DNA of 64,000 bases, taken from positions 70,468,983 through 70,532,982 of the forward strand of contig OX377201.1 of the NCBI GenBank assembly GCA_947396885.1. The letters run 5' to 3'. Positions 30,793 through 40,752 of this stretch are shown one piece after another. The translations under genes were made by a program, and so were the position numbers. Each line of letters begins with the position of its first letter. Position 1 is the stretch's first letter. This DNA comes from Heligmosomoides polygyrus polygyrus. Its lineage: Eukaryota; Nematoda; Chromadorea; Rhabditida; Heligmosomidae. Below the pieces are notes generated by a model, which worked only from the letters and a program-made list of their open reading frames with translations, was not told the origin of the DNA and did not search any database.

Positions 30793-32625
30793 TCAACGAG
30801 CCCTGGAACGAGTGTTGTAAGTGTGTGTAGCAGTAGTAGTGGAATCCGTGAAGTTCGAGTCAGGTAGTGAATTTTGGCATCCATAGCCTCTTAGTTCCAC
30901 GGAAGTTGCTTCTATCGACGAAAGAGCTTGCTCTTCTTCTGCATGAAGCCAAGGAGACGTGAACACTGGATCAGATGGGGCGAAGCTTTTCTTCACCTGG
31001 TTCATGTGAACACGGCGTGGTTTCGCCTGTGGTGCCGTGATGCTGACTATAATGAGGTGAGGGTGATCGACTTTGATGACGCGATATTGTCCTAGCCATG
31101 GGTAACAGAGTTTCTGAGATAGTCCAGGTTTAGGAGTGAAATCCCGAAGGTACACCCGATCCCATACAGCAATGGATAACGGCGGGCGGGAAAACTTGTC
31201 ATACTGCCGTTTCATAGTGTCGATGCGGACCCGGTTGCGAGCTGCGGCGATATTCCAGGCCTCGTGCAGTGAATTGACGAGGGATTCCTTATAGAGGCCG
31301 TAGTCTACGTCCACTTGGAGGTGACGCTCGCGTTTATGTTGCAGTAGGAGGTCAATGTTTAGTATAGGGTCGCGCTCAAAAACCAAAAAGAACGGCGATT
31401 CGTTGGTGCTGCTATGGGTGGAGGTGTTGTACGCGAACGTGCAACTTGACAGGTACAGATCCCAATCACTTTGGTCTTCACGGATGTACGCGTGGAGCAT
31501 CTCTTGAAAAGTGGCAAAGACGCGCTCGCAGGGGCCATTACCTTCGTGGTGATATGGTGTTGTAAAGTAATGATTAATTCGAAGAAGTCGGCCTAGTTCT
31601 GTTAAGAGGTCCCCTTTTAGATACGAAGCGTTATCCGTCACTAGTTCGACCATTGCACCGAAGATGAGGACGCAGTGGGTCATAACGGCGTGGGCGACTG
31701 TAATGGCCGTACAATCTGGAAGGGGAACTGCTATCACGTACTTAGTGAAGTGGTCGATGAGGCAAAGAATATACTTGTTCATCCGAGACGATGGTCTGTA
31801 AGGTCCACTGAGGTCTAAGTGAACTCTGCTGAAAACCGCGTCAGTGAGCACCGGAAGAAGTTTCTCCCTGTTGGCTGGGTGAGGACGTTTGCGCTGACAG
31901 GGGTCGCACGACCGTACGAATTTAAACACGTCTTCCTTCATAGATGGCCAGAAGAAGCGGCGTGAAATTTTGGAGAGGGTAGTCCTCCAGTTAAAGTGGC
32001 CTCCAGCGGTGGGATTCGAATGGAGCTCGATGCACACAGGTTCCCGGAGCCGAGCGGGTAAGACTAAAACTTCTCGAGAGCGCGCGCCGGAGTGGGTAGC
32101 GGGTCGGAGGTAGTAAAGGCAGCTATTCTTTTTAATTATACATTTATCGAGAAGAGCGAGGTACGCTTCTTTGATATCTTCTAAGGGCGAGTTTGCGAAC
32201 GACCCGGTTTCTATAAATTGCATGAGCTGTGAGCACATTGGGTCCTGTTTCTGTTCCAAAAGGATGTCGTAGGGACGAATGAAGCGAGGAGAGTGGAGAG
32301 GAATTTGGTGGCTATGAGCTTGATGCTGCCTGGGTGTTTGAACTAGGCATCTCGGAAATTCTATGATATCGTCGTCTTCGGAATCGTCCGTCGTCGGGGT
32401 AGGTGGGGAAGTAATGCTACGACTGAGGTGATCGGCTAACACATTAGAAGAGCCTTTCATATATTCGATGGAGATATCGTAGCTTTGCAACTCCACAACC
32501 CAACGGGCTAGATTGTCGTGGGTTTTTCGATGCCTGAGAAGGAAAGTTAGAGGTTTGTGGTCGGAGAGGACCCGGGTGTGGTTGCCGTAAATGGTGGCGC
32601 GGAAGAATCGAAGGGCGCTTACCAT
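30793..32625 (-). CDS. Pol C-terminal half: RNase H end and integrase
   Basis: A 610-codon open frame. Residues 1-70 are the end of RNase H (LSDHKPLTFLL, then ISIEYMKGSSNVLADHLSR); the same frame is readable upstream to about 32700 (IGYFSKALTPSQQKW). The integrase follows: zinc-binding H202, H210, C240, C243, then the catalytic core with Asp271 (HLDLSGPY), Asp331 (LVTDNASYL) and Glu367 (EGNGPCERVF). The last two are separated by 35 residues, the classical DD35E spacing. A C-terminal domain (VYLRDFTPKPGLSQKL, then YPWLGQYRVIKVDHPH) completes it. The order RT-RNase H-integrase with GPY-type tail is that of Ty3/Gypsy. All catalytic residues are intact. Confidence 0.88.
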   Translation of the reverse strand: MVSALRFFRATIYGNHTRVLSDHKPLTFLLRHRKTHDNLARWVVELQSYDISIEYMKGSSNVLADHLSRSITSPPTPTTDDSEDDDIIEFPRCLVQTPRQHQAHSHQIPLHSPRFIRPYDILLEQKQDPMCSQLMQFIETGSFANSPLEDIKEAYLALLDKCIIKKNSCLYYLRPATHSGARSREVLVLPARLREPVCIELHSNPTAGGHFNWRTTLSKISRRFFWPSMKEDVFKFVRSCDPCQRKRPHPANREKLLPVLTDAVFSRVHLDLSGPYRPSSRMNKYILCLIDHFTKYVIAVPLPDCTAITVAHAVMTHCVLIFGAMVELVTDNASYLKGDLLTELGRLLRINHYFTTPYHHEGNGPCERVFATFQEMLHAYIREDQSDWDLYLSSCTFAYNTSTHSSTNESPFFLVFERDPILNIDLLLQHKRERHLQVDVDYGLYKESLVNSLHEAWNIAAARNRVRIDTMKRQYDKFSRPPLSIAVWDRVYLRDFTPKPGLSQKLCYPWLGQYRVIKVDHPHLIIVSITAPQAKPRRVHMNQVKKSFAPSDPVFTSPWLHAEEEQALSSIEATSVELRGYGCQNSLPDSNFTDSTTTATHTYNTRSRAR

Positions 32626-32699
32626 TGCGAATAATTCTATATGGGTGGGGCTCCATTTCTGTTGAGAGGGTGTTAGGGCCTTACTAAAGTAACCTATTG

Positions 32700-33810
32700 C
32701 CGAGGGGGACCCGATATGTCCTGTTGTTGGAGGAGGGCGACACCTACTGCAATTTTACTCCCATCGGTATATAGGATGAAGTCCTTGTCGAGGGGGAAGA
32801 CGAGGCAAGGGCGGGAGACAAGGATGGTTTTGAATTGCTCGAAAGCTTCTTACTGAGGGGCCTCCCATTGGAACGGGGTGTTCTCTTTGCACAGTGCGTA
32901 GAGGGGTGCGGCTATGGAGGCAAAATTCTTGACGAACTTGCGGGTGAAATTAGCCATACCCAGGAAGCTTTTGACAGACTTAGTAGTTGTAGGAGTGAGC
33001 ATATTTTGGATTGCCTTGATATTTCTTTCTGCTGGAGCATAGGTGGCGCCTGAGATTTCGTGTCCTAGAAAGGTGATTTTGGATTGAGCGATATTAACGA
33101 GTTCTTTCCTGATACCTTAATGTTGAAAAGGCGGAATCGCTCGAGAACTTTACGCAGAGAATTAACGTGAGAATCAAAATCCTTGTCGAAGACAATGATG
33201 TCGTCAAGGTAGGCCAGACAATTGTCGTCCAGGCCGGAGAGGATTCGTGACATGGCACGGCAGAAGTAAGTCCCAGCGTTGCGCAACCCAAATGGCAGAT
33301 AGACGAATTGGTAGACGCCGCGATGGGTGGCCCATCCGCACTTCGCTTGACTCTCTGGAGAGAGAAGGAGTTGCATGTATCCGGAGGCTAAATCGAAGGA
33401 GGTATAGAAACGGTTGCCGGATACACGCTCCAGGACGTCCCCAACACGCGGTAGCGGGTAACGATCTGGGATGGTGATGTCGTTGAGGGGACGAAAGTCG
33501 AGGCAAACCCTTAATGAACCTCCTTTTTCTTAACAAGAACGGTGTTATGTACCCAGGGCGTGTCACTTTCTACGATCCTTCCGGTTTGGAGAAGTTCGTT
33601 GATGTGGTCATCCAATTCTTTTTGGAGGCGCGCGGGTATCCGTGTAGGGCGGTAACGAGATGGTGGGACCTCAGTAGTTGTTTTAATAGTGATCACGGTG
33701 TGATCATACAACCCGAGATCATACGAAGAAGAGGAGATGCGGTCTTTAAATTCGGTGAAAAGGTCGTGTAGTATGCGACGCTGTTCGTCGGTAACGTCGG
33801 CCTTGTTCAA
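32700..33810 (-). pseudogene. Ty3/Gypsy reverse transcriptase and RNase H start, frameshifted
   Basis: Reads DDHINELLQTGRIVESDTPW and VHNTVLVKKKE, then, after a one-base loss at about 33533, LRVCLDFRPLNDITIPDRYP, FDLASGYMQLLLSPES, FGLRNAGTYFCRAMS and CLAYLDDIIVFDKDF (catalytic Asp pair) in a new frame. A second shift near 33110 leads to IAQSKITFLGHEISGATYAP and then the RNase H Asp region (LYTDGSKIAVGVALL near 32760). Further in-frame stops occur (for example near 32853). The motif set is clearly Ty3/Gypsy; the enzyme is not made from this copy. Confidence 0.85.
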
Positions 33811-33880
33811 GTTAAGTTGAAGCGGGGTGTTGGGTGACAGTGATGGTTCCTGGCGCAGAGTGTTGACTGATGGGGTCCTG

Positions 33881-34273
33881 CTAAAAGCAATCCGGGGGTT
33901 CTACAAGTATACCCGAAGGGAGATCGAGAACAGGTTCTGCTGTAGTCAAGTGCTGGTCTTTGTAGATGATATGTGGTGATTCGGTAGGGTTGCTGAGGTA
34001 CAGCCGAGCGGTAGGAGGCTGGAACACACCGGGTGCCACCAGGATGTTGTCGCCAGCTAAAAGCATGCCGTGGTTCATCCGGGTGACGTCCTCCCGAGTC
34101 GACGAGTCCGCTGCATAACAAGGGACGAAGCCTTCTGAACCGGGTTGTAGTACCACTGTTGTTGCAGCTCGTACGATGGAAGGAGAGCTAGATGACGGGG
34201 GATCAAATCGGTTGTGGTCCTTGGGGGTGGCGATTATGGGAACTGTTTCTTTGCCTAAGAGGAAGGCATGTTT
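33881..34273 (-). pseudogene. Pol linker upstream of reverse transcriptase (truncated)
   Basis: 131 codons open: KHAFLLGKETVPIIATPKDH, VLQPGSEGFVPCYAADSS, GVFQPPTARLYLSNPTESPH. This beta-rich stretch corresponds to the segment between protease and reverse transcriptase in Gypsy-type polyproteins. The protease motif (D-S/T-G) is absent. The upstream limit coincides with the end of the 33-bp LTR stub, so the missing part was removed by the deletion. Confidence 0.5.
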
Positions 34274-34306
34274 CACATTTGTCGGAGGATTTCCTAGGCT
34301 CTTACA
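34274..34306 (-). repeat. 5' LTR stub, 33 bp
   Basis: Identical over 33 bp to the first 33 bp of the 3' LTR; coding-strand start TGTAAGAGCC. It is followed immediately by pol sequence, which shows the rest of the 5' LTR, the primer-binding site, gag and protease are gone. ATATT (34307-34311) is the outer candidate duplication. Confidence 0.7.
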
Positions 34307-34311
34307 ATATT

Positions 34312-36289
34312 ATCACTATGTTTTTTTTATATAATCTCTATATACTATTTTTACATTTACACCTTTTATCATTTCACTATCTTTATTATGCAGTCAATAT
34401 ATCTTCATTTTCAATGCTTTATTTTCAACATAGTTCTCCCCAGCCTTTTCTTTCAGGTCTGGTGATGCCGTTCGTGCCGTGGGTTCGCTATGTCGTGCCG
34501 CTGCCTTCTTAGCGCGTGTCGAGCCGCTGTCGTCCTTAACACCTTCCGATCGAGTCGCCGATCTGCACATAGCTGTATATATATCGCCAACATCAACGTC
34601 ATCGCTAACACCCCGTTAACTCACCTCCACTTCACCGTCCATCGTAGATCGCCCGTAGTTCGTTCATAGTAGTCGTCCATCGTAGTTCGTCCATCGTTGC
34701 CTTCAACACCACTTCATTCACCGCCACTTACCCCACTTCACACCACTTCAACAATGCCTCATCCACAACGGTATATCTTAAGATCTCTAAATCATTTCAT
34801 TTAAGCCTTAACCCTGTTTTTGCTATGTTATGTTACGCTTTTTCGTAGTTAGTGTTATCATGTGTCTTAAGTCGTGGGCAAGTACATTGGCCCTATAACG
34901 TCTCGTCATACTCATCTGACCTTATTCCGCACCTGTTACACCCTGCGGCGCGCACACCCTGGCATCGCCCGCCACTCCGCCGCCTAAAGTCAACCAAGTA
35001 TTCTTCGATTCTTAACGTGTTTGTAACTCAGTAGGTAAGCACAGCAAAGCCACAGCTACCCAGTAGGTCTTCTTCGTCGTGGCTCCCAGTGTCGTAACTT
35101 CCGTACGGTTGTCGCGGGGATCAACGTGGTCAAACGTGTGAATCGACAAGTCGAGGCCTGCGCCATCGCGTCACCTGCCCAGGGAAGCTTCTGGAAGCAG
35201 GTAGAGACGCAGGAGGAGCATACCCCTGGGCGCTCTAACCGGTCCGCCAGTCAGTCGTTGGCTGGCCGCTCCTGGTCTTCAACGTTTGCCGCCGTCTCGT
35301 CATCGCCGGAGGGGCTTCACTCTATCCCGAGGTCATCGGAGTTGTCCAGCCTAGACCTTGTAAGTGCTGCCAACACCCTAGAAGTTTGTCGTCCGTCATG
35401 GTCAACTTTCCACCCTACGCCGTCTCGTCGGTGACCGACGTAACTCCGGTCCTCTGACCGGACTCGGTGTCTCCGTCTTGGCACACGCCACGGGAACCGG
35501 GCGGTCATGGCCGGCGGGTTGTTGGCTTTGCTAGTTAGATTTTCCCTTATCTTGTAGGTAATCTTAGTAGGTTTTGTATGTTGTAATGATAGTTGTTAGT
35601 CTCTCATAAACTTATATAATTAATAGCTCGCTTATCCAGTCAATAAGATCTGGCGACCTCGTGTCTGTTGGAAGTATTGAAGAGTGCGAGCCAGTTTAAA
35701 TCTAGGAGGACCGCCTGAGGTCGGGGCCCCGATCGAATGGGGTACCCCTGGGGCAAGCTTCGAGTGTTGTGCTCGTTGCAAGATGTATCACGGAAGAGTG
35801 TTGGATGGGGATCATGTCTTAACACGCGGCATAATGATCCGCATAAGGCCTATAGGCAGTTACATCGCGTGGTCTTACGGCGGGCACCCTACAGAGCATC
35901 GGATCCGGGAGGGCACCAAGCCGGGGCGTGGGTAGCGTTCCCCCTCTCCACCGATGTTTCGGGAGCCAAAGTTTGGTAGTAAAGGTCTGTGCATACTAGA
36001 ACGCTGCACACATTCAAACCCACCTGTTCGGAAAATGCTTTTTACGAAGATAATTTTAGAGAGAATGAAAGGGCTGTAGAAATCCCTTCTCTTCGAGACT
36101 GACAGTTTCGGATGAACTGGTTGCCAACTTACACTCTAGAATCCTAGGATAAGTTCTGCGAACGACTGATCCTGCGAAATACCGAAAATGGCTCAAAAGC
36201 GAGTTGATAAATTTCAAAGAGCTCAAAATTTGCGCTATTGTGTAGTACATTCTAATTGGAATGGTGGACAATCTTAAAATTTCACTCAC
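34312..36289. other. No gene recognised
   Basis: T-rich, then from about 34450 GC-richer DNA. Before the LTR element arrived it was contiguous with the gag-like unit ending at 25786. TATATAATTAATAG (about 35614) and TGGCGACCTCGTGTC (about 35651) look like a TATA box and a primer-binding site, so part of an LTR may lie here, but I found no second copy. Confidence 0.35.
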
Positions 36290-36341
36290 CTCAGCTTTTT
36301 CTTTCGCTTCAGTTTTGTGGTGATTTTTCCCGTTTTCGAGG
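36290..36341 (-). CDS. Tentative upstream exon (host gene?)
   Basis: A short minus-strand candidate exon ending in a consensus GAG|GTGAGTGAA donor in phase 0 and reading GLENGKNHHKTEAKEKAE. It begins after an ATATTCAAG that could serve as an acceptor. Its Lys/Glu-rich helix would join in phase with the coiled-coil exon at 15125-15220, implying a 21-kb intron holding the RTE, Pao and helicase-bearing LTR elements. Short and poorly constrained; only the donor and the composition support it. Confidence 0.22.
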
Positions 36342-36586
36342 CCTTGAATATTCACAGTGAGACAAGATAAAGTGGAGGGCCTTTCGTGGCATCTAGAGGG
36401 TATGCTCTGTTTGTGAAAGAAAGGTGGTGAAAAGATACAGCGACAATGTGAGGAATCATTTCTTCATGTTTTTGATTTAGGCGAAATCTATGGAATAAAG
36501 TGATTTTTGGGTGACTTTCCTACTCATGTTGGTTGCTCTAATCTCGAAAATATGTGCGCTCGCTGTCTTGTCCTTCTATGCTCTTA

Positions 36587-36937
36587 AGCGGCTTTCACAC
36601 TGCCGTTGCTGCTGTTGCGCAACCGATGCCGTAATGGTGAAGCATAGCGCGAAGACGTAGAGGAACAACAACAGCAACGAGGGGGGGGGCTTTCACACTA
36701 CTGTTGCCGCAACCCCGCATCAGCAATGCCGACATCGGTTGCGCAACGTTTGCGCGGCCTCAGCAACAAGGAATGATCGCCATCATTTCTTTTTGCTGAT
36801 CCTCGTCAACGGAGGCATATAACAGCTCTTATCTCATTATCTTATCCCAAGCGTTGCGGCTGCAGCAAGCATCGAACTCCACCCCTTTTTCTTTGCTCGT
36901 TGCTGCAACAGCAGCAACGGCAGTGTGAAAGCCGCTT
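36587..36937. mobile_element. PIF/Harbinger-like MITE
   Basis: 351 bp with terminal inverted repeats of about 30 bp (AGCGGCTTTCACACTGCCG onward) and the 3-bp duplication TTA at 36584-36586 and 36938-36940, as expected for PIF/Harbinger elements (TWA). A second, diverged copy of the terminus, GGCTTTCACACTACTGTTGC, lies inside at about 36688, so two units may be nested. Non-coding. Confidence 0.75.
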
Positions 36938-37900
36938 TAGCTTTCTTAGCTGATGTGGCACAGTAGAGTCGAGCTGTTCACTCATTTGCGCTCCGTCAGT
37001 GACGGCGAATGGTTGGTTCTCGGTTCGCTGCAGCATTCTTGCCTTTGCCTATTCTCGCTGTCAGTATCGTGCTTAACCGATTGATTCTTATTCTTATTAA
37101 ATTCAACTGCTCAAATATTCGGTTGACGTCGGCAATCACTGCTTAGACGTTTCGAACGGTGCTGCTCCCACAATTTCTGCATTTCTGTCTTCTGAATTCT
37201 GGTTCGAAAATTTTTTCACTGTGCTTGTCCTAATGGCTGGAGCTTAACGTTTTGTCTGGCATTTAGTCGCTACCCCACAGGTAATTCTTCTCAATGCCGC
37301 TTTTCAATCCTGTTCGTTGTCGTGTTTGGCGATCATTGTGCCTGATTATCGAGTATCGATTGCAGGCGTCTATGATTTCGATTGAAATGTCATCCTGTTC
37401 TCGGTCCGCGTTTCTTCCGTTTCCATCGTCTCAACGTTGCCTCCGCGTAGAGGCCCCCATGGAACCGAACCAATTTGCAGCGGTGGTCGTTACTGGACTG
37501 CAAATGTGCGTGATGGAACTCAAGAAGTGCTGCATCGAGCTCATGGAAGACACGAGCGGCTCAGGGATAAAAATTTGGTTTAAATGCAAAGAATAGAGTC
37601 TTTGTTATCAGCTAACCTGTCTTCTGTTCCTGTCACTTTGTGCGACAATAGCTCCTCCGTTCTCTAGCTGGTTAGTTCTTCTGCTATTGACACTGAAACC
37701 AACCGTTCTGCTGTGATAATCGAGAGTTCGATAGCATAGCTAGGCTAACTCCATTAATAAATTTCAGAATGACTTTTGTGTAGATCATTGCTTTTCTTTG
37801 TGGGCCCTCACAATCCAGAGTTGTCTCTTCAAAGATGTCTTGCTGCTTCTGGTTTCCAAAAGGAATGCATCATTCGTGCCCACTTTACGTCTCTGGTTCT
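36938..37900. other. No gene recognised
   Basis: Includes a 100-codon plus-strand frame (37294-37596) without recognised domain; I do not consider it a supported gene. Confidence 0.35.
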
Positions 37901-37904
37901 TCGC

Positions 37905-38035
37905 TGCTGAAAGAGCGCAGAACCCAGCTGCCGACTCTCCCTAGGCGACGAAAGCAGCTTCAGCGAGCAGCTTGGACCGCACACACCCTGGGGTCCCGTT
38001 CCTAGTCCGGTTTACGCTCGAAGTGCACAGGAACG
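37905..38035 (+). repeat. Diverged single unit of the 113-bp satellite
   Basis: GAGCGCAGAACCCAGC..CCGACTC, CGACGAAAGCAG, CAGCTTGGACCGCACACACC and GGGTCCCGTTCC follow in the same order as in the tandem array at 40753-41365, at clearly lower identity. Confidence 0.6.
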
Positions 38036-38337
38036 CCCGAAGAGCTCAGGAATAAAAAAGAAAGAGACAGGAAACGGTCTTACTTAGATCTAACCAGATT
38101 CTCTTGATGTATCATATATCATATCAAGCTGGCATATTGCCAGCGGAGCAAGTGGTTAGTTCTAATGGCTATCTCAGGAAACCAAACAATGCCTTATGCT
38201 ACAAACAATTGTTCTTCTCTTACTTTTGGCTCGGAGAAATCGATAATCTATTAAATGTTCTCCGAACTTGAGCTAGGGGACCGATTTGTCTTTCTGTCAG
38301 GTCCTTGCAAAAGAACTTTAGGAGAAAGCTCAGTCAT

Positions 38338-38410
38338 TGATGTTGTAAGATCCCAAACTCGTTCGGTCCAGCTGCACCGAGTGTGTTGTGTGAATGCACA
38401 CAAACACCGC
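38338..38410 (-). repeat. Inverted copy of the repeat at 41395-41475
   Basis: Read on the minus strand, GTGTGCATTCACACAACACA, then CGGTGCAGCTGGACCGA and later ATCAATGACT match the plus strand at 41395-41475 (GTGTGCATTCACCCAACACA, CGGTGCAGCTGGACCGA, GTCATTGAT). The two copies lie in opposite orientation about 3 kb apart. Confidence 0.6.
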
Positions 38411-39216
38411 ATTTGACGACTCCCCCCTAGAAATGCGTCTCAGCGGGAGGATTGCTAAGTGGTGTAAGGCAGAGCCGCTCCTTGGCCATACCGTCTTTTT
38501 GTCAAACCGTATAACCACTGAGTGGGAGACGACCTTCCCTCCCCCCTTACCCTGTTTAATGCCTGCAAAATCTCTTAGGATACCCTTCAGCTCTGATACT
38601 TCAATCCTAATTGCTTCGCTCATTCTTCATTCGGTTTTAAGTGCTTCACTTCTTTTTACTCCGGTCTGTGCAGCTCGTTAATGCAAATTCAGTTCATTAT
38701 ATACATATATGATTTCAGAAACACTCGACGAAACTAGCAGCGGATTAAGGATTTCTAAGGATGCCAGAAGATTCGACTGAAGACGAAGAGTTAGTTTTAT
38801 AGCATTTTTGGGCATTATGGTAGTTAGGGCGGGGGGGGGTCATCATAGCATGCGGCAGCGTGCAGTGATGGAGAGTAGCTACATACAGGGAATGTAAATG
38901 CAGTTTTATCCCTCCGTTTCGGCTACAGATCCGTGTTTTTATAGCTTCCGTTTTGGGCAGGGAAGGGAACTCCAGGATGTAGGCCATTCTAACACGGGCG
39001 CGTCACTCGAGCGACACTCTGGAGTCCTTTCCCCTGCCCAAATTGACGCGGAGGAGAGCAGAGAACAGAGCGATAGCATTGTTTATTTGTATACGTTATT
39101 ATCGGAGAGTCATGGCTTCTTTTTTTCGTGTTAGGGACACTTTTTGTAAGGGGACCTCCTAACTACCATAGCGCTCATTGTTGTTGCATTTGCATTTTTG
39201 TAGCATTTTTCTTCAG

Positions 39217-40522
39217 GAGTGGTTTCTGTGGAGAACAGTGCCCCGCGTGTAAAAAACCTTACCGGCGCAACTTAGCTCGCCACCTTACCAGGGTTCATGG
39301 ATACACAATATGATTGCTCAGTTCAAAGAAGAAAAACGGAAAGGATCGACAGGAGTTAGCGGCTAAAGCATGAATGCTCTGTTCGAATAGGAAATTCAAG
39401 AGTAGACTCCGTGATACACTGTCTTATCGAAATGCCACCAGCTTTGGAGCACGACCTTCATATAAGGGTTTGTTTCCAATCTACCTGCATAGTTAGTTGC
39501 TTCGTAATTACAGTGATTTCAGATGTGTCGTCGTCTGTCCTATGCTAGACTACGCCTCGCCGACCAACACAAGTCGCACGATGCCGGAATAAAAGCATTC
39601 AAGGATCGCGAAGAAAGGATAGAAGTGACAGAGGGAGGCTGGACAATACACTCTGGAGCAAACACTTATCATATAAAGGAAAGACGTTGTAGCTGTGACG
39701 CAGTGGTGAGCACTTTTATCAACAGTTATTAGTTCAGCTTTTGAATCTACATTTTTTTCAGCTGAACAATCACTGCTCTGGGAAGGATGCAATGCTTGCG
39801 CTTATGCGTTCTGTTGTACTTGCCCTGCCGACAGCAAGGCTGGAGTCTGTTGCTTGCACATTCATGCAGCACTGATTGTTCACCCTGAAGGTTTGCTGAA
39901 CTGGCTCCATTACATTTCTTTGTGACATATTGTTTGAATTCAGGCCGACGCTTCACTTTTCCGTTCACCGCAGAAACCAGCTCCGCCGAACTTCAATCAG
40001 AGGATCGAGCCAAGTCGGGTGTGAACGTCGATGATGAAAGCAAGGAAGTAAATGAGGATATGGTGCGGGCTGAAACGGATTCTAACGACCGCAATAAAAA
40101 CAATCTCCAACAAATCGAAATGGTGAGATGATCACAACTATTGGACTTCTTTCCCACAGTTCCTTTTATGGGCAATTTAGCTTTTGTCAAGGCTGACAGC
40201 GTATTTGATTCAAATCGCGAAGAACCCAGAAGCCGCCGAAATCCTGGAGCATGTCGTCAACAGTTTGAAACAGCTTTGTACGGATGTCGGGGCGATAACA
40301 AGACAACGTCCTGTGGCGAAGTTGGATCGCCGTTCAGAATTGAGTTCTGTCGGGCCAGTTAGAAGAGGAGCACCGATTCGTTTGCTCTCTGTAAGTGATA
40401 GCCACAAGTTGATAAGCTCTCCTTTGAGACACCGTAGTATTGGAGTACACTTATTTCAGAGGAAAAAAGTTCGACTGATGAAAAAAAGAAGAAGGAGCCG
40501 AGTAGAAAATTTTGAAGTTTGA
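39217..40522 (+). pseudogene. C2H2/SWIM zinc-finger gene remnant
   Basis: Plus-strand exon-like pieces with nematode-type splice sites. 39217-39313: after TTTCTTCAG, SGFCGEQCPACKKPYRRNLA then RHLTRVHGYTI and a stop (one C2H2 finger, CX2CX10HX4H). 39523-39715: WTIHSGANTYHIKERRCSCD, the start of a SWIM finger (CxC). 39762-39894: GCNACAYAFCCTCPADSK, then GVCCLHIHAALIVHPEG, its CxH end. 39944-40122: acidic, GRRFTFPFTAETSSAE onward. 40181-40390 and 40460-40522: LLSRLTAYLIQIAKNPEAAE and a Lys/Arg-rich end. A base seems lost in LNNHCSG/KD.. near 39783, which shifts frame inside the SWIM finger. SWIM fingers bind DNA or protein; the gene could be a host regulator or come from a Mutator-like element. 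Confidence 0.5.
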
Positions 40523-40524
40523 GT

Positions 40525-40665
40525 TATTTGCTCTTACGTGTGTTTTATGATTTGAAGAACTGGTTGTTGTTATTATGCTGTTGATTAGTTCGTTACGTGT
40601 ATTTTATGATATCAAGAAATGGTTGTTGCTGTTGTGCTAGTAACGATAAATAGTTACAGGCTACA
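40525..40665 (+). repeat. Local 75-bp direct duplication
   Basis: ACGTGTGTTTTATGATTTGA followed by GAA.TGGTTGTTG.T recurs 60-odd bases later as ACGTGTATTTTATGATATCA followed by the same motif. Confidence 0.45.
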
Positions 40666-40752
40666 AAGAACAAGTTACACTGCAACAAGTTACACCGGCA
40701 GGCCCTACACATTGTACACCTTCACATATAACTGGGACAAGACGGAAAAATC

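Larger units (their letters stand above)
25792..34306 (-). mobile_element. Ty3/Gypsy-type LTR retrotransposon carrying a UPF1-like helicase ORF
   Basis: An 8.5-kb minus-strand unit. A 33-bp direct repeat (from CACATTTGTCGGAGG to TAGGCTCTTACA on the plus strand) occurs at 26110-26142 and 34274-34306 without mismatch. On the coding strand it begins TGTAAGAGCC and follows the purine tract AATAGGGGAGG, so it marks the LTR start. ATATT occurs at 25787-25791 and 34307-34311 as a candidate 5-bp target duplication. Order: 33-bp 5' LTR stub, pol linker, reverse transcriptase, RNase H, integrase, Ser/Pro-rich region, helicase, purine tract, 3' LTR. Gag and protease are missing through a deletion starting inside the 5' LTR. 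Several frameshifts and stops make it non-autonomous. Confidence 0.78.

Noticed and set aside
26110..34306. The 33-bp direct repeat as a shared coding motif (CKSLGNPPTNV) in pol
   Set aside because: One copy directly follows a polypurine tract and starts with TG, so an LTR start explains it better, and the reading after the other copy is a deletion junction.
37294..37596. 100-codon plus-strand frame with Cys residues
   Set aside because: No domain, no splice support, no similarity to anything I recognise.
38330..38623. Minus-strand frame MSEAIRIEVSELKGILRDF as a gene start
   Set aside because: The first 20 residues look coding-like, but the rest crosses the inverted dispersed repeat and no partner exon is visible.
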